From: Boswellia sacra
Taxonomy: Eukaryota; Streptophyta; Magnoliopsida; Sapindales; Burseraceae
DNA: 64,000 nucleotides
Direction of reading: 5' to 3'
Assembly (NCBI GenBank): GCA_013180625.2
Contig: SNVD02013979.1
Coordinates: 186,001 to 250,000, forward strand
This document shows positions 25,161 to 36,235 of this stretch, piece by piece. The stretch's first letter is position 1. The number at the start of each line of letters is the position of its first letter. A program made the position numbers and the translations under genes. A model generated the notes under the pieces. It did no database searches and was not told the origin of the DNA. It saw nothing but the letters and a program-made list of their open reading frames with translations.

Positions 25161-25734
25161 TTATGTGAAGTTCAAGACGACTCCTGCTTCCAATCAAATT
25201 ACAAACATTTCGAGTTTAACACAACTTCCACCAAAATCATGTGGCACGAATGGATTCCATTTTATTTTCTTCCATAAAATTTCGTAGAAAATTATTGCGA
25301 AGTTGCTGCAATATAATGATTGATTAACACTTTATTAGAGGAAGTCATGGAACCACAAGGTCCACATAATTTCCGTCGAGCACGTGTCAAGAAATGAATT
25401 CTGATGCCTTGTTGATTAGATTCTCGAATGATCGATGATGGCCACAATTGTCCACAATTGTCCCCTAATAGGCTAATACCAACAAGAGAGTGTTCACGGG
25501 CGCAACATAAACAAGTTCACGAGACACCTTCAATTATAAATTACAAGCCATACACAACCACAAATGGGGAATTCCCACTAACCATCCACAAGCTTTGTAT
25601 TACACTCTCCAATTGAGCCAAGCCTCGAATGATTTGATTATTGCACTCACTGGAGCCTGTCATTTCCCACACAGTAATGGCGTTTGGTTTCGTAGCATCC
25701 CAGATGGAGCCAAAAAACATAATCTTCTTGGAAT

Positions 25735-25743
25735 TATATATAG
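25735..25743 (+). promoter_or_regulatory. candidate TATA box of first CAP gene
   Basis: TATATATAG about 105 bases before the ATG at 25849, in an otherwise mixed-composition stretch. The distance suits a short plant leader. Confidence 0.5.
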
Positions 25744-25848
25744 AATAGGCCCTTTAAGTTTGCGCATACAAACCACTTTAACTGTCTCTCTTAGTGCTAG
25801 TTCTTGAATACTTATGCTATTCTCGAATCTCGACCAAGAAACAGAAAC

Positions 25849-26457
25849 ATGAAAGCCCAACTGCTCCTTTTGTTTATTCTCTCTATGATGACTACTTATA
25901 GTGCTATCAATCTTTTGGTAGCTGCTCAATCATCATCATCATCGGCAGCAGAACTAGCAACTCACACACTGAAGCCAAATGACAACGCTACAACATACAA
26001 AGTCTCCAAGCAACTCTGCTGGGGCTGCATTGGGGAGGCGCTGCAGTTTTTGTTGGCTCATAACTTGGTTAGGGCAGCCAAGTGGGAGCTACCATTGATG
26101 TGGGATTTTCAGCTGGAGAAGTACGCGAGATGGTGGGCAGGCCAAAGGAAAGCAGATTGCAAATTGGAGCACTCGTTCCCTGAAGATGACTTCAAGCTTG
26201 GAGAGAACATATTTTGGGGCAGCGGATCAACATGGACGCCAAGTGATGCAGTCAATGCATGGGCTGCTGAAGAGAAATATTATACGTACGAGACTAACAG
26301 CTGCCAGGGGGGCCAAATGTGCGGCCACTATACACAAATTGTGTGGAAAAATACGAGAAGAATTGGGTGTGCTCGTGTTGTTTGTGATGATGGGGATGTG
26401 TTTATGACTTGTAACTATGATCCACCCGGTAACTATGTTGGTGAAAGGCCATATTGA
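25849..26457 (+). CDS. secreted CAP-superfamily (PR-1-like) protein
   Basis: Single-exon gene of 202 residues. The frame is open further upstream, but the only upstream start would be a TTG; the ATG at 25849 begins a clear signal peptide (MKAQLLLLFILSMM..., cleavage near residue 26), so it is chosen. A Ser-rich linker (27-34) leads to a CAP domain (about 61-202) with AHN (His71), GENIFWGSG, the CAP1 signature GHYTQIVW, GCARVVC and the CAP2 signature CNYDPPGNYVGERPY at the C terminus. The six cysteines conserved in PR-1 proteins are present, plus two extra ones in LCWGC just before the domain. Members bind sterols or lipids and act in the apoplast; several are pathogen-induced. The closest relatives from memory are the Arabidopsis CAP genes next to CIPK21 and next to an alpha/beta-hydrolase. 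No introns, no defects. Confidence 0.93.
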   Translation: MKAQLLLLFILSMMTTYSAINLLVAAQSSSSSAAELATHTLKPNDNATTYKVSKQLCWGCIGEALQFLLAHNLVRAAKWELPLMWDFQLEKYARWWAGQRKADCKLEHSFPEDDFKLGENIFWGSGSTWTPSDAVNAWAAEEKYYTYETNSCQGGQMCGHYTQIVWKNTRRIGCARVVCDDGDVFMTCNYDPPGNYVGERPY

Positions 26458-27256
26458 TGTGGGTAATTAATTAATTAGGAGTTCTTGGTGTTGGAGTGTG
26501 CATGTGCTAAGTTACTCGCTAGCTAGCATATTAATTGGCTAAAATTAGTTTTTTGCATGTGTAGTTATATATATATCATAAATGTGGGACTCTAAGTGTC
26601 ATATAGATAGTCTATGACTGTGTTTAATTTGGTGAGACTAGATCATGGGACAAATGAAATAGTCTTGTTTAGATTATGATGTATGTTTTGCAGTCAATCA
26701 TATGTATATATCAAGAAGGGGGGAGAAAATAGATGATAACTCATGAAGTAACTATCGAGTATCAAAATAATCTTGTTCTCAATGAGAAATCTTGTTCTGA
26801 GTGGTAGTTATATTGTCTTGTGCCATGTTGTACGTACTTGTGCGAATACTTATGTTTATATATATCTAAAATCGTTCTTATGAATATTATTTTGTAGTAA
26901 GTAATAGTTGAAAATAAATAAAAGTGATTATTCTATATTTCTGTATGGGAATGCTTTTAAAGTGCTTTATGAAAAAATACTAACCATTTATATTTTTCTT
27001 ATCATAAACTTCAAATGTTTATCAAAAACCTTTTTTAGCTAGCTACAATATACATACGATAATCATGTTATGAAATTATCATATATTAAACAACATGCGT
27101 ATATTGTGCAAGCTAATAAAGATGGGTCTTTAACATCACATAAACATTGTTAAATGAGATCCACTAACATTAACACCGGCTGGTCTTTGTAACTCTATGG
27201 GCTTAATTAACAACATTTAGCCATGTGAATGTATATGGAATGACCAACTATAGCAA
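26458..27256. other. 3' flank of first CAP gene
   Basis: Holds the 3' UTR of the CAP gene and AT-rich spacer. TTAATTAATTAG and AT repeats follow the stop closely. Nothing else is recognised before the transposon end at 27257. Confidence 0.5.
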
Positions 27257-27847
27257 CAGGGACAGCCAAAAAATTTCATTAGTGGGGGCAACTTAAATAA
27301 AATAGAATAAGATAATTACTATGAAATATACATATTGAGTCTTTACATTTACTTAATAGCTCAATAGTTTTATTTGATTATATGTTTAAAAAATGTCATA
27401 TTATATTTTCTTTTATATCCTGATATAATATCAGATCTTATTAAATTTTTTTGATACATCAAAAAAGATCTATATATAGAAATTCTCAAATTAAAAAAAA
27501 AGATATATCCAAGATAAAAGGAAAAAGTTTTTACCAAACAAGTTGATGAGATTCAAAAGTTTAGAAAGTTTTCATTAAATATAAGACAAATATTATGAAA
27601 TGATTAAATAAAAGGACATATTATCTTATACTTCTATAACTCTTTGTCTATAGTATGGAAGGTAGAGTTAAATAAGATAAATATTTTATACAAAATAATT
27701 TAATTTTGGACAATTTATTGAAAAAAGTGATCGATTTGCATGTGGAAATAATGAATACAATTATATATATATTTTTAAAAATTTACTGGCCACATTGGAC
27801 TTAGTGGGGGTAATTGCCCCCACTCATCCTAATGTGGCTCCGTCCCT
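27257..27847. mobile_element. non-autonomous TIR transposon
   Basis: The left end CAGGGACAGCC...AGTGGGGGCAA and the right end read inverted TAGGGACGGAGCC...GAGTGGGGGCAA are clear inverted repeats of about 35 bp, of the same general style as the element at 20476-21356. The body is AT-rich and non-coding. Flanking duplications are not clean (both sides contain AACTA), so class is left open (hAT-like most likely). Confidence 0.72.
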
Positions 27848-28739
27848 AACTAGTACTACATCCATTTTTTTTTGGGGATAATGTCAGAGATCTCTCTTAC
27901 CTTTAAGCTTAATAAAGGCCTTTTGTAATTTTTCATAAATTTAGTCTTTTAAAAAATACATCATAAATCTCTCTTCTGTTAAAATAACCGTTAGATGACA
28001 TCACTTTTTGTCTAATTATTCTGTAATTACTTAAATACCCTTCAAAAAATTCCTAAATTAAATAATTTCAATTAAAGATAAAAAAAAGTTCAAAACACCC
28101 CCAAAACAAATTAAACTAGCACCACCCCTTAAGAAAAAATCATTGATTTCATCCTCATTTCACCGCCACCACAAACATATCCCTTACTGTTGCTGATTTC
28201 TCAACAATGGAATTAAACCCAAAATCAAATTCTCAACTCGAAATTAACAACCAATTACCAAAATCATTTAGAAATCGAATTCCTATCACAAAACTAAGGG
28301 TTATTTTTTTAAATAGCCCTTTTTGGGGTCTTTTTTTTAAACATAACCCCCTTTTTGTATTTGACTAAATATAATCTCTTTTAGACATAAAAAGTCCAAT
28401 TTACCCTTGTTAGTTAATATGAAAAGATGAAATGCAATACATACACTCACTCTCCCAACTCTCCAACACTCACACCCCAAAACGGCAAAGTGAAAAATTT
28501 CTCATGAAAGGAATGTCAAGCTAGTGAGTGAAGGTTGAAATCCAAGAAGTTGATTGTTTAGTCAACATTGAAAAAGTGAAGGTATGCATAGTATTGATGA
28601 CAATTATTATGTAAAGTTAGGTTTAGATTTAGTCTTTAGATTTGTTTTTTCCATTGTTTATGTTTGATATCTATTAAAGTGGATCATGTTGAAGGAATTC
28701 AAGGCTTGAAACTGTGGTTTTTTTTTTGTGTAAAAACGT

Positions 28740-28892
28740 TTTGCACGACACTTTTCTCCAAACGGTCGTGCTGCACGACCCTTTTCTCCAAATGGTCGTG
28801 TTGCACGACCCTTTTCTCCAATAAGTCATGGTATATAATGCTTTTGTCGAAATAGTTTGGAGACATAATAATTGTCTCCAAACGGTCATGCA
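28740..28892. repeat. long-loop hairpins GCACGAC...GTCGTGC
   Basis: Successive units of GCACGACACTTTTCTCC / AAACGGTCGTGC, GCACGACCCTTTTCTCC / AAATGGTCGTG and a decayed third and fourth copy. Each can fold on a 7-bp stem with a 12-15 base loop. They lie in the presumed 5' untranslated intron of the mudrA-type frame. Confidence 0.75.
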
Positions 28893-28957
28893 ATTGAGTG
28901 AAATCTTTTTTTTTTATTAATTGTAATGTTTTCTATTGGTATTGCAGGCTTCAGTAA

Positions 28958-29365
28958 ATGGATAATGTTCGTTTTTCTATTGTGTATGATGGTGAATGGG
29001 TGTCGAGTGGCAGAGAAATTTTTTTCAATGGTCGTAGAAGCAAAGGTGTGACTTTGCCTATGTCAACGACCTATGAAGAGTTAGTTCGTAAAGTTTCTGA
29101 AGTCACCAATAAATTATTAGAGGAAAACACATTTTCATTGCAATATATGTTAAAGGTACATATTCCACTTCCTCCATCAATAGTAGAAAGTGATGATGAT
29201 TTGAAATATTTCTTAGAAGAAAACATCAATGTGGACCCTTCAAATAGGATCCCCTTATATGCAATTGTTGAACCCTGTTCACATAAAATTGATATTGAAA
29301 ATGATATAGGTTCTGGTATAGGTTCAACACGACTAGGTCGTGCAACAAAACAGAATATGTTTTGA
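28958..29365 (+). CDS. MULE transposase N-terminal domain fragment (mudrA type)
   Basis: A 135-codon frame opening MDNVRFSIVYDGEWV and containing GRRSKGVTLPMSTTYEELVRKV, IPLPPSIVESDDDLKYFLEEN and RIPLYAIVE. This is the PB1-like N-terminal module that precedes the MULE transposase domain in plant mudrA proteins. A splice acceptor (ATTGCAG) lies 11 bases before the ATG, as in genes with a 5' UTR intron. The frame ends in the palindrome array, whose first unit supplies the last residues (RLGRATKQ), and no DDE transposase or SWIM zinc finger follows. It is a truncated gene, so function as a transposase is unlikely. Confidence 0.72.
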   Translation: MDNVRFSIVYDGEWVSSGREIFFNGRRSKGVTLPMSTTYEELVRKVSEVTNKLLEENTFSLQYMLKVHIPLPPSIVESDDDLKYFLEENINVDPSNRIPLYAIVEPCSHKIDIENDIGSGIGSTRLGRATKQNMF

Positions 29366-29554
29366 ATTTTGTAATCAGCACGACTGGGTCGTGCAACAAA
29401 ACAGATACTGTTTTGAAATCTGCTTTGTTGCACGACCCCGTCATGCTATGAGCACGACCCGGTCGTGCAATATGAGCACGACTCGGTCGTGCAACTAAAC
29501 ATAATCTACCTTAATGCACGACCCGGTCGTGCCGATTGCACGACTAGGTCGTGC
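29328..29554. repeat. array of seven 15-17 bp palindromes GCACGAC-GGTCGTGC
   Basis: Near-perfect palindromes lie at 29328-29342, 29378-29394, 29430-29446, 29452-29468, 29476-29492, 29516-29532 and 29538-29554. The consensus is GCACGAC(C/T)NGGTCGTGC; the third copy has decayed (CCCCGTCATGC). Spacing is irregular (6 to 36 bases), so it is not a simple tandem repeat. Several copies are followed by AACAAAACAGA. Confidence 0.88.
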
Positions 29555-29689
29555 AACAAAACAAAATTTATAAAATTGCTCACCAGTCGTTTCTTGACCC
29601 AGCAACACCAGTCCCAATCTGCGACCAGAGCGGTGACAGGATGGTACAACTGCAGCGGAGCAAGGCCACTGCGACGACTAGTAAGTTAC

Positions 29690-29850
29690 GAAATCGGTGG
29701 CACGACGGGACCAACAGCGACGGATCGAGACCACGGGAGCGACGAGCAAGGGACCACAGCGACGGGACGAGGTGAGAACGGCAATGGAACGACGCAGCGG
29801 GTGCGACCAACGGAGCGACACGGCGAAGCCTGCAAGTAGCGGTGGATCGA
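29690..29850. repeat. GC-rich GCGACGG/GGAGCGAC repeat, left copy
   Basis: Short GCGACGG, GGACCA and GGAGCGAC motifs are repeated and end in GCGGTGGATCGATGG followed by TTGTTGTCTTTT. The same motif set and ending recur in direct orientation at 32510-32990. Open frames on both strands here are Arg/Gly-rich repeat translations. Confidence 0.6.
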
Positions 29851-30045
29851 TGGCGAAGGGAGTCGTGTGTCGTATGTGATTCTATGTTTGTTGTCTTTTT
29901 TTTATTTGTCAAGGATATTTTGTCAAGGATATTTTTTTTGTATACCAGTTAGCCATGGCATTGTAATGCAATTTTATTTCTCTTACATTGTAATTATATA
30001 TAATATCAATAGAAATGGACAACATCCTTGACAATTCTTTGCAAG

Positions 30046-30190
30046 TCATTTCCACGATCTCATATCAAACATATCTGCCGCCAACTCCTTCCTATAGTTT
30101 CGAGCATGGTCTGGATGACGTATAACTTCTATAGACTCACAAGTAATCAGGTAATGAAGATACATTATAACAAAAACTCCACAATCTTCA
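30046..30190 (-). pseudogene. terminal exon of a Ulp1-like (C48) cysteine protease
   Basis: After a splice acceptor (CTCGTGCAG) the exon encodes EDCGVFVIMYLHYLITCE...YRKELAADMFDM and ends at an in-frame stop. DCGVF contains the catalytic cysteine of SUMO-type Ulp1 proteases. Such Ulp1 domains are known passengers of plant MULEs (Kaonashi-type). Exons carrying the catalytic His and Asp were not found upstream, so this is a remnant. Confidence 0.75.
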
Positions 30191-30989
30191 CTGCACGAGA
30201 AAAGAACATAATAGGTTAGTTGCAACTTCAAGAGAGCATATTACGATAAAAGAAACACGTTTAATTTTAAATAGGTCTGGATACCTTGTTTTTCCTTGTT
30301 TTAACCATCTCCGAAAAAACCCTTCACATGTAACAATGTCTATCAATAATCTGTCCAATGCATAAGTAAATCTCTTTTTTTTTTTAAAAAAATGATCATA
30401 ATTAAATAAATAAATAAACAGAAAGAAACAGAGTACTTGTTCAAAATCAAATGTAGGGAGAGTATTATAAACGATACAGATAACAAAGCAATAGCACTAA
30501 AATGGAGGAAACTTACCCCAGAATGAAATTATTTTGCAAGAGGAAACTTAGCCTCCGGATGTATCAATCACTTCCTGAAACTCCAAAGTTGAAGAATCAA
30601 AAGGAAAAAAAGAAAAGAAATAAAAAGGTCAACGTAGCACATACTTATAATGTCATATGTGAAAAAGAAAATATTTAATAGAAAATTAACGATGCACATG
30701 GCACTAACAAGTGTGGTGCAATTGAACACAGTTTCACAGCAAATTACAGCAAAATGGTTTGTCAATTCGGAGCATTTTGAACACAGAACATTTTAAAGCA
30801 AAAGAAAAGGAAATAATGTCAATAGACAACAAAAATAACTATAGTGATACAAGTATTTCTTCATCGCATGCAATGAATCTATTAACACAACAAATGAGGA
30901 ATAACTGTTTAAAAGTTTATTAAGAAAGCACAACCACTAACAACTCACAGGCAGGAAACTTAAAGACAAGCAGTGGATGATTCAATTAC

Positions 30990-31622
30990 CTGGTCTAACA
31001 GGATCATCTAATTTTTCAATTCGTTTGCAGTTTTGAAGAGCTACTGATGCATCATTCTCCCCAGATTTGATCATTACAACACCAGGCAATCCAACAATTT
31101 GACATTCCTGTCTAACTGAACTTCCTGCATGGATCTTGTTAATCCTGGAGTAGCCCCAACATTTACAACGTGGCGTCTCTTCAAGCTGTTAATTAAACTA
31201 CTTTTACCAACATTTGGTAAACCAATAACACCCACAGTGATAGACTTTTTGATCTGCCAAAGAATAAGAGAATTGACAGATTAGCACTAGCAGCAAAACA
31301 ATAAATTTAATCTGACTCAATTGTTGCCACAAGTAACAAGGCATTTGTAAATCAATTATTTGTAATAAGAATCTCCTTATCCTAACAAAAACAATTGCTA
31401 AAAATACCTCATGACTTCTTGAGTAATTCTTCAACAATTTAATTAGTGTCTAAGCTCCAAGGCAATCGCTTGTTTGCAAAAGGTTGCTCGGTTTTGATGC
31501 CTTTGAGGATTTCCACCCTAAATTTGACCTCTGCTCTTGGGTGCTGCACTTGAAGGCAACAGCAGGTAATTCTTCCCTAAGATATGTTAGCCACTTTTGA
31601 ACAGCTTCTCGAGGGACAAGAT
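30990..31622 (-). pseudogene. captured fragment of a nucleostemin-like GTPase gene (NSN1/GNL3 type)
   Basis: Two exons with their intron are recognisable: 31408-31622 (DLVPREAVQKWLTYLREELP, then FKCSTQEQRSNLGWKSSKA) and 30990-31253 (starting [20 protein letters not shown] with the P-loop GLPNVGKS, then [11 protein letters not shown] and LQNCKRIEKLDDP). Splice sites are conserved (MAG then GT..., ...GGCAG). Damage: an in-frame TAG replaces a codon after CLGA in the first exon, and one C is missing in the second at the DCPG switch motif (GATTGCCTGG), shifting the frame. Upstream and downstream exons are absent. The intact gene works in ribosome biogenesis in the nucleolus. Because an intron is kept, the piece was copied from DNA rather than from mRNA. 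It lies inside the MULE. Confidence 0.85.
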
Positions 31623-32509
31623 CTAGAAAACAATAATACATTTAAATCAGCAATGGTGGAATCGTAAAGGAAAAAGAAAACAATAAAGCACTTTTTAATA
31701 TTGAAAATTTAGCATACTTGGCAAACTAAAGTGAGCCAAAATTCAACTATACAAGCACGAAATGCAAGTATAAGGATAGAGCCCCCAAGATCCTAGATAG
31801 AAAATTAACTCTCCTTACAATATTACACAATTGTATCTCTGGTTTGAATTGCAAGAAGTTCCATTTTAGCACCTAGTCCAGCTAGACCAATTACAATAGG
31901 CATACAATCGCATCACCAATTTCACATTCCAAAAAGCTTAATACGAACCCCAAAATAGGAAACCTTTCCAGCGAGCTATACATCCTATATTAGGATACAA
32001 ATCTACAAATCAAGCCACTAGCTGAAGCCTACTCATTTGCATGTTCACTTCAGAAATTACAGAACACTAACTAGATCCAAACACACACGTCGAATTATGC
32101 ACAAAATGCAAACCATTATCAAACCCCAATCTGCTGCAACTACAATCAACCAAATTATACATCAACTTAAATACCAGTTTCCACAATCCAAACCGATACT
32201 AAATTACACAAACTTGATCCACTCCGCTTACAACAAAATGGCCACAGTAAGGTTGGGGAACTATTTTGGTGTGTTTTATCCAGAATAAAAAACACAGCAC
32301 ATCAAACAACTCTAACTCAACGAGCTACCAAATGTGCAGAACATAGCTGATCATGAACTTCATAGCCATTGATGTGTATAAAACTTATATTCATTACACA
32401 AAAAGTCATAAAATTCTTATTAATATCACAACAATTCAAAAGAATAACCACTGGAAAAATATAACGACTTAACAGTATTTATAAACAATTGAAATAGAAA
32501 ACATAAAAT

Positions 32510-32990
32510 CTGTCTATCTTGTAACCACAGCGACCACAGCGGCAGACCGAGGTGACGAATGCGACCACCATGCAACCATAGCGACGGTGCAAAGCGACAA
32601 TAGCGATCGAGCGACAAGAGAATAGTGATCGATCGAGGCGAGCAGGATGCTATCACAATAGTGGAGCAATGCTAGCACAGCAGTGGAGCACCAAGAGAAT
32701 ATTGACGGCGTTAGGCAAGCACAGCGCCGGAGCCAGTGAGCACAGCGACGGCGAGAAGCAACGACAAGGACGGAGCAACGCGAGCACATCGATAGATCGG
32801 TGCGACTAGGATGCTATCACAACAGTGGAGCAACGCCAACACAACAGTGAGCACCGAGAGCACAGCGACGGCGTTAGGCGAGCGCAGCATCGGAGCCAGC
32901 GAGCACTGCAGCGGATCGATGGAGGTGAGTCCGTGTGTCATGTTGTTTGCACGAACAAGGGTGAAGTAGTTTCTGTTATGTTGTCTTTTG
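32510..32990. repeat. GC-rich GCGAC repeat, right copy
   Basis: Repeated AGCGAC, GGAGCAACGC and GGAGCCAGYGAGCAC motifs; two internal sub-units (about 32640-32740 and 32810-32910) share AGGATGCTATCACAA.AGTGGAGC and GGCGTTAGGC(A/G)AGC. It ends GCGGATCGATGG and TTGTTGTC like the copy at 29690-29850. Frames on both strands are repeat translations. Confidence 0.65.
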
Positions 32991-33950
32991 TTCAATTATT
33001 AAGGTTATTTTCGTATTTTTCTACCCTAAAACAGGTCAATAATAGTTAAATTGGAAAAGGGGGTTATTTATAGTCAATGGGTTGGAGAGGGGGTCGTTTG
33101 ATGAAATGGGGCCAAAACTAACAACATTTACAAATCACAAACAATTTAGAATCATTGTGCAACCTGGAAGTGGGCGGTGGTTGCATGACTTGATGGTGGT
33201 AGTGGTGATTGGGAGGAAGACCTTTATTCCAAGATCTCTACTACCATCAAGAATTCGAACTCCAGAATCACAATATAATTGTGGTGCTAATGCTTTGATT
33301 GTGATTTATCCAAGAACAAGAGGAATTTGGGAATTAGAGATTTGGGTTCTTAATTTGGGTATTGAAAAAGAAGAATAGAGGAGTAGTAATGGAGGTTCGA
33401 GGAAGAGGTTGTGGTGGCTTTCAGAAACTTGTGATCCGTCGACCTTAGAGGTGGTGCAATTGAAGACAGAGGTGGGGAAGCCTTTTTCAACAACATTGAG
33501 GGCATGATTTGAGTATTTTTGTTTTCTGGGTGTATTGTTGATGGCAGCTAGAAACGTAGAGGAGAGAGTAGAGGCGAGAGACAGGAGTGGGAAATGAGAT
33601 GGATTTGCTTGGTTATTATAAGAAAAAGCTCTATTTTTTAAATATGATTTTTGTTCATTTACATGTAAACAACTTGTCTGTCCCATTGGTTAAGTGCAAG
33701 TGTGATGAATTTTAAGTCCTAAGTTTGAATCTCACTATCACATTTTTATTTCTTAAATTTTAAAGGTTTAAATGACTATGTTGCCCCTATAATTTCAACA
33801 TATGTACGTAAAGTTAACGGTTAATTTAGCAGAAAGGAGGTTTATAATGTATTTTCTAAAAATTTAAGGACTAAATTTATAAAAAAATGTAAAAAGCCTT
33901 TATTGATGAAATAAAGCCTAAAGGTAGAGAAGGTCTGTGACATTATCCCC

Positions 33951-34371
33951 TTTCTTTTTATAAAATTTATTAATGTATATGATTATGTTTGGTGAGACTA
34001 TCAATGTCTAATTATATTGTATATATGCTTTGTTAGTCAACTATTAGGAAGGGTTATTTTGTGTGTGGAAGACTTTATAATTCGTTGAGACAAATTTGAC
34101 AACGCGTATTTACGCATTACAAAAAGTGATTTTGAACTTTTGGCAACACAAATAATTGCGATAAGCATTAACACTTTATGAAAAGTCAATATATGGCCAA
34201 TTAGAAACCCTATTTTTCTTATAATGGAAGAAAAATTATTACGATAGATAAATATAATAACTGTCGGACATAAATTGTCAATAAGAAATCTTTGTAGTGA
34301 GTTGTTACTGTTCTTCTATGCCATGTAATTGACGAAAATTCAGAAAAGGTCCTAAGTGTGAATTGTAAAAA
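33951..34371. other. AT-rich spacer between two nested transposon blocks
   Basis: No gene or repeat recognised. The last nine bases (34363-34371, TTGTAAAAA) form the left target duplication of the next element. Confidence 0.5.
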
Positions 34372-35639
34372 AGAAAATTTTCACAAATGATTTTGTGTTA
34401 TGGTCGAATATCATAAATGACCTCGTCTTTTTGGAAATAGACAGAATTTTATCTTGCAACCTGTGATTTACCATATCAAATGTATTGATGCAGCTTCTAG
34501 AATATTCAAATTCATATTTCTTTTCCTCCAAATCTTGTAGAAACAAGTTGTATGTTGTTACAAATTAGGGTTTCATTTTTGTGTTTTTTTTCAATAAACA
34601 GCAAAATTATAGAATAAAAAAATTTCATTGTATTATTAACCCAAAATAAATAATTGGCATGGTAGCAAGGTACAAAGTATTTACTTAGATGGCATGAGTT
34701 TGAATCACACTAACTTCAATTTTTCAACAATTTTTCGAATTGACAAAGGGTAAAGGGGAAATATTTGAAATAACCCTAAGGTAAGGCCTACTATTACAAA
34801 TAATCTTGACGTTTTCTATAATACAAATGATGGGACTATTTACAATTGTTTTAAAATTAACTGTCTAAGGATATTATAGTCTATTAATCTATTATCACTG
34901 TTAGAACTAATATGATGGGACTATTTACAATTGTTTTAATACCCTTGACACCCATTTTTTCATCCACACAAATTAATTTCTATAATTTAAAAAAAATTAT
35001 TACAATACATACCCTTAATAATATCAAAATAAACCGTCAAATTATTATTTTATTTTATTTATTAATTCTTTTACTGTCTATACACAACTTTTTTTTGTCT
35101 TAGTTTTTGTTTATTCTTAATAAAAGTTATAAAGGTAAATTAATCTATAAAGACTAAAAAGGTAAATAGTGTGCTATTTGGAATCTTTTTTGGGTTAATA
35201 TCATAGACCACCCTTATATTTTGACGTAATTACATTCAGAATCGTCGTTTGCATTTTTTTATCTTCGACCACCCCTACATTTTCAAAAAAAATCATGGAT
35301 CACCCTTCCGTTAAAAATTCCGTTAAATTTTAGTAAATAAATTGAAATAATATGGCTAAAATGGTAAATATATAATTACAAGTCATATAATGTGAGACTT
35401 CACTTTCTCTTTCTTCTCGGTCCCCACTTCATGAGATTATCCATTTCTTTATTCTCTTCTTCTTCTGGTTCGCGTGTTGGTTTGCGTACCCGACTTCATA
35501 CAAAGCCGAACTGAAGCTTCTTCTTCCAGCCATAACAACCAAACCATCCAAATCCAACTAAACCCATGTGCCAAGCACCTGTACACAGATCACACAACTG
35601 CAAAACTCAATCCAACCTCCACAATGCCGACCACCAAAT

Positions 35640-36030
35640 TCTAACACCACCAAACACCAACTAGCCACCAAATCAAACACCACTAGCCACCAATTCGAAC
35701 ACCAGCAAACCGAACACCCAGCCAGACACCAAATCGAACACCACCAGCCACCAAATCAAACACCAGCAAACCGAACACCCAGCCAGACACCAAATCGAAC
35801 ACCACCAGCCACCAAATCAAACACCACCAGCCACCAATTCGAACACCAGCAAACCGAACACCCAGCCAGACACCAAATCGAACACCACCAGCCACCAAAT
35901 CAAACACCACCAGCCACCAATTCGAACACCAGCAAACCAAACACCCAACCAGACACCAAATCGAACACCACCAGCCACCAAAAACCAAATTGAACACCAC
36001 CAACCACCAAATAGAACACCCAGCCACCAA
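35640..36030 (+). repeat. CCACCAG/CAAATCGAACACC tandem repeat
   Basis: Units built from CACCAAATCGAACACCACCA, GCCACCAAATCAAACACC and AGCAAACCGAACACCCAGCC are repeated in variable order. Higher-order units of about 60 to 90 bases are shared almost exactly between 35707-35770, 35765-35850 and 35840-35930. The array is open on both strands (Thr/Pro/Asn/Gln-rich on +, Trp/Val/Gly/Cys-rich on -), but both are repeat translations. Confidence 0.85.
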
Positions 36031-36235
36031 GAAATAAATCAAAACAATCCTTAGTAAATAAAAATAGCTTGGGATGGTGCTAGATCGATGCTCAATCGAT
36101 GGGTTTGATGCTCGATCGATGATTGTACTAGATGGCACTAATTGACGATGGTGCTAGGTGGCGGTGTTGGTTTGGGATCGAGAGTCGGAGGCAAGGCGAA
36201 TGGGGAGGAACATGGGCGTGGGTTAGCGAATGGCT

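Larger units (their letters stand above)
28298..33112. mobile_element. MULE carrying mudrA N-terminal ORF, Ulp1 exon and captured NSN1 fragment
   Basis: The 9-mer CAAAACTAA lies exactly on both sides (28289-28297 and 33113-33121), the duplication size of Mutator-like elements. Ends GGGTTATTTTTTTAAATAGC and (inverted) GCCCCATTTCATCAAACGAC are only weakly alike, as in MULEs with degenerate TIRs. Inside, from left to right: hairpin repeats, a mudrA-type N-terminal frame on +, a palindrome array, GC-rich GCGAC repeats, a Ulp1 terminal exon on -, an NSN1 gene fragment on -, and more GC-rich repeats. The transposase catalytic domain was not found, so it is probably not autonomous. Confidence 0.8.
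27874..33950. mobile_element. outer TIR transposon (Mutator-like), interrupted by a second MULE
   Basis: Both ends begin GGGGATAATGTCA and continue with matching AAGGCTTTTT/AAGGCCTTTT, ATAAATTTAGTC and TTAACCGTTA blocks for roughly 180 bp. The flanks are T-runs (TTTTTTTTT and TTTCTTTTT), consistent with a 9-bp duplication with one mismatch. Its own non-coding body occupies 28060-28297 and 33113-33780, with the inner MULE between. Assignment as Mutator-like rests on TIR length and duplication size. Confidence 0.75.

Noticed and set aside
29328..29554. Possible CRISPR-like repeat array
   Set aside because: Units are short palindromes with irregular 6-36 base spacers in a plant nuclear transposon; no CRISPR context exists.
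32510..33050. Several overlapping frames on both strands in GC-rich DNA
   Set aside because: They arise from GCGAC repeats, which lack stop codons in several frames; no similarity to known proteins.
35568..36138. Long open frames on both strands (Pro/Thr/Asn-rich on +, Trp/Val/Gly/Cys-rich on -)
   Set aside because: Both strands are open at once because of the CCACCAG-type tandem repeat; this is a repeat artefact.
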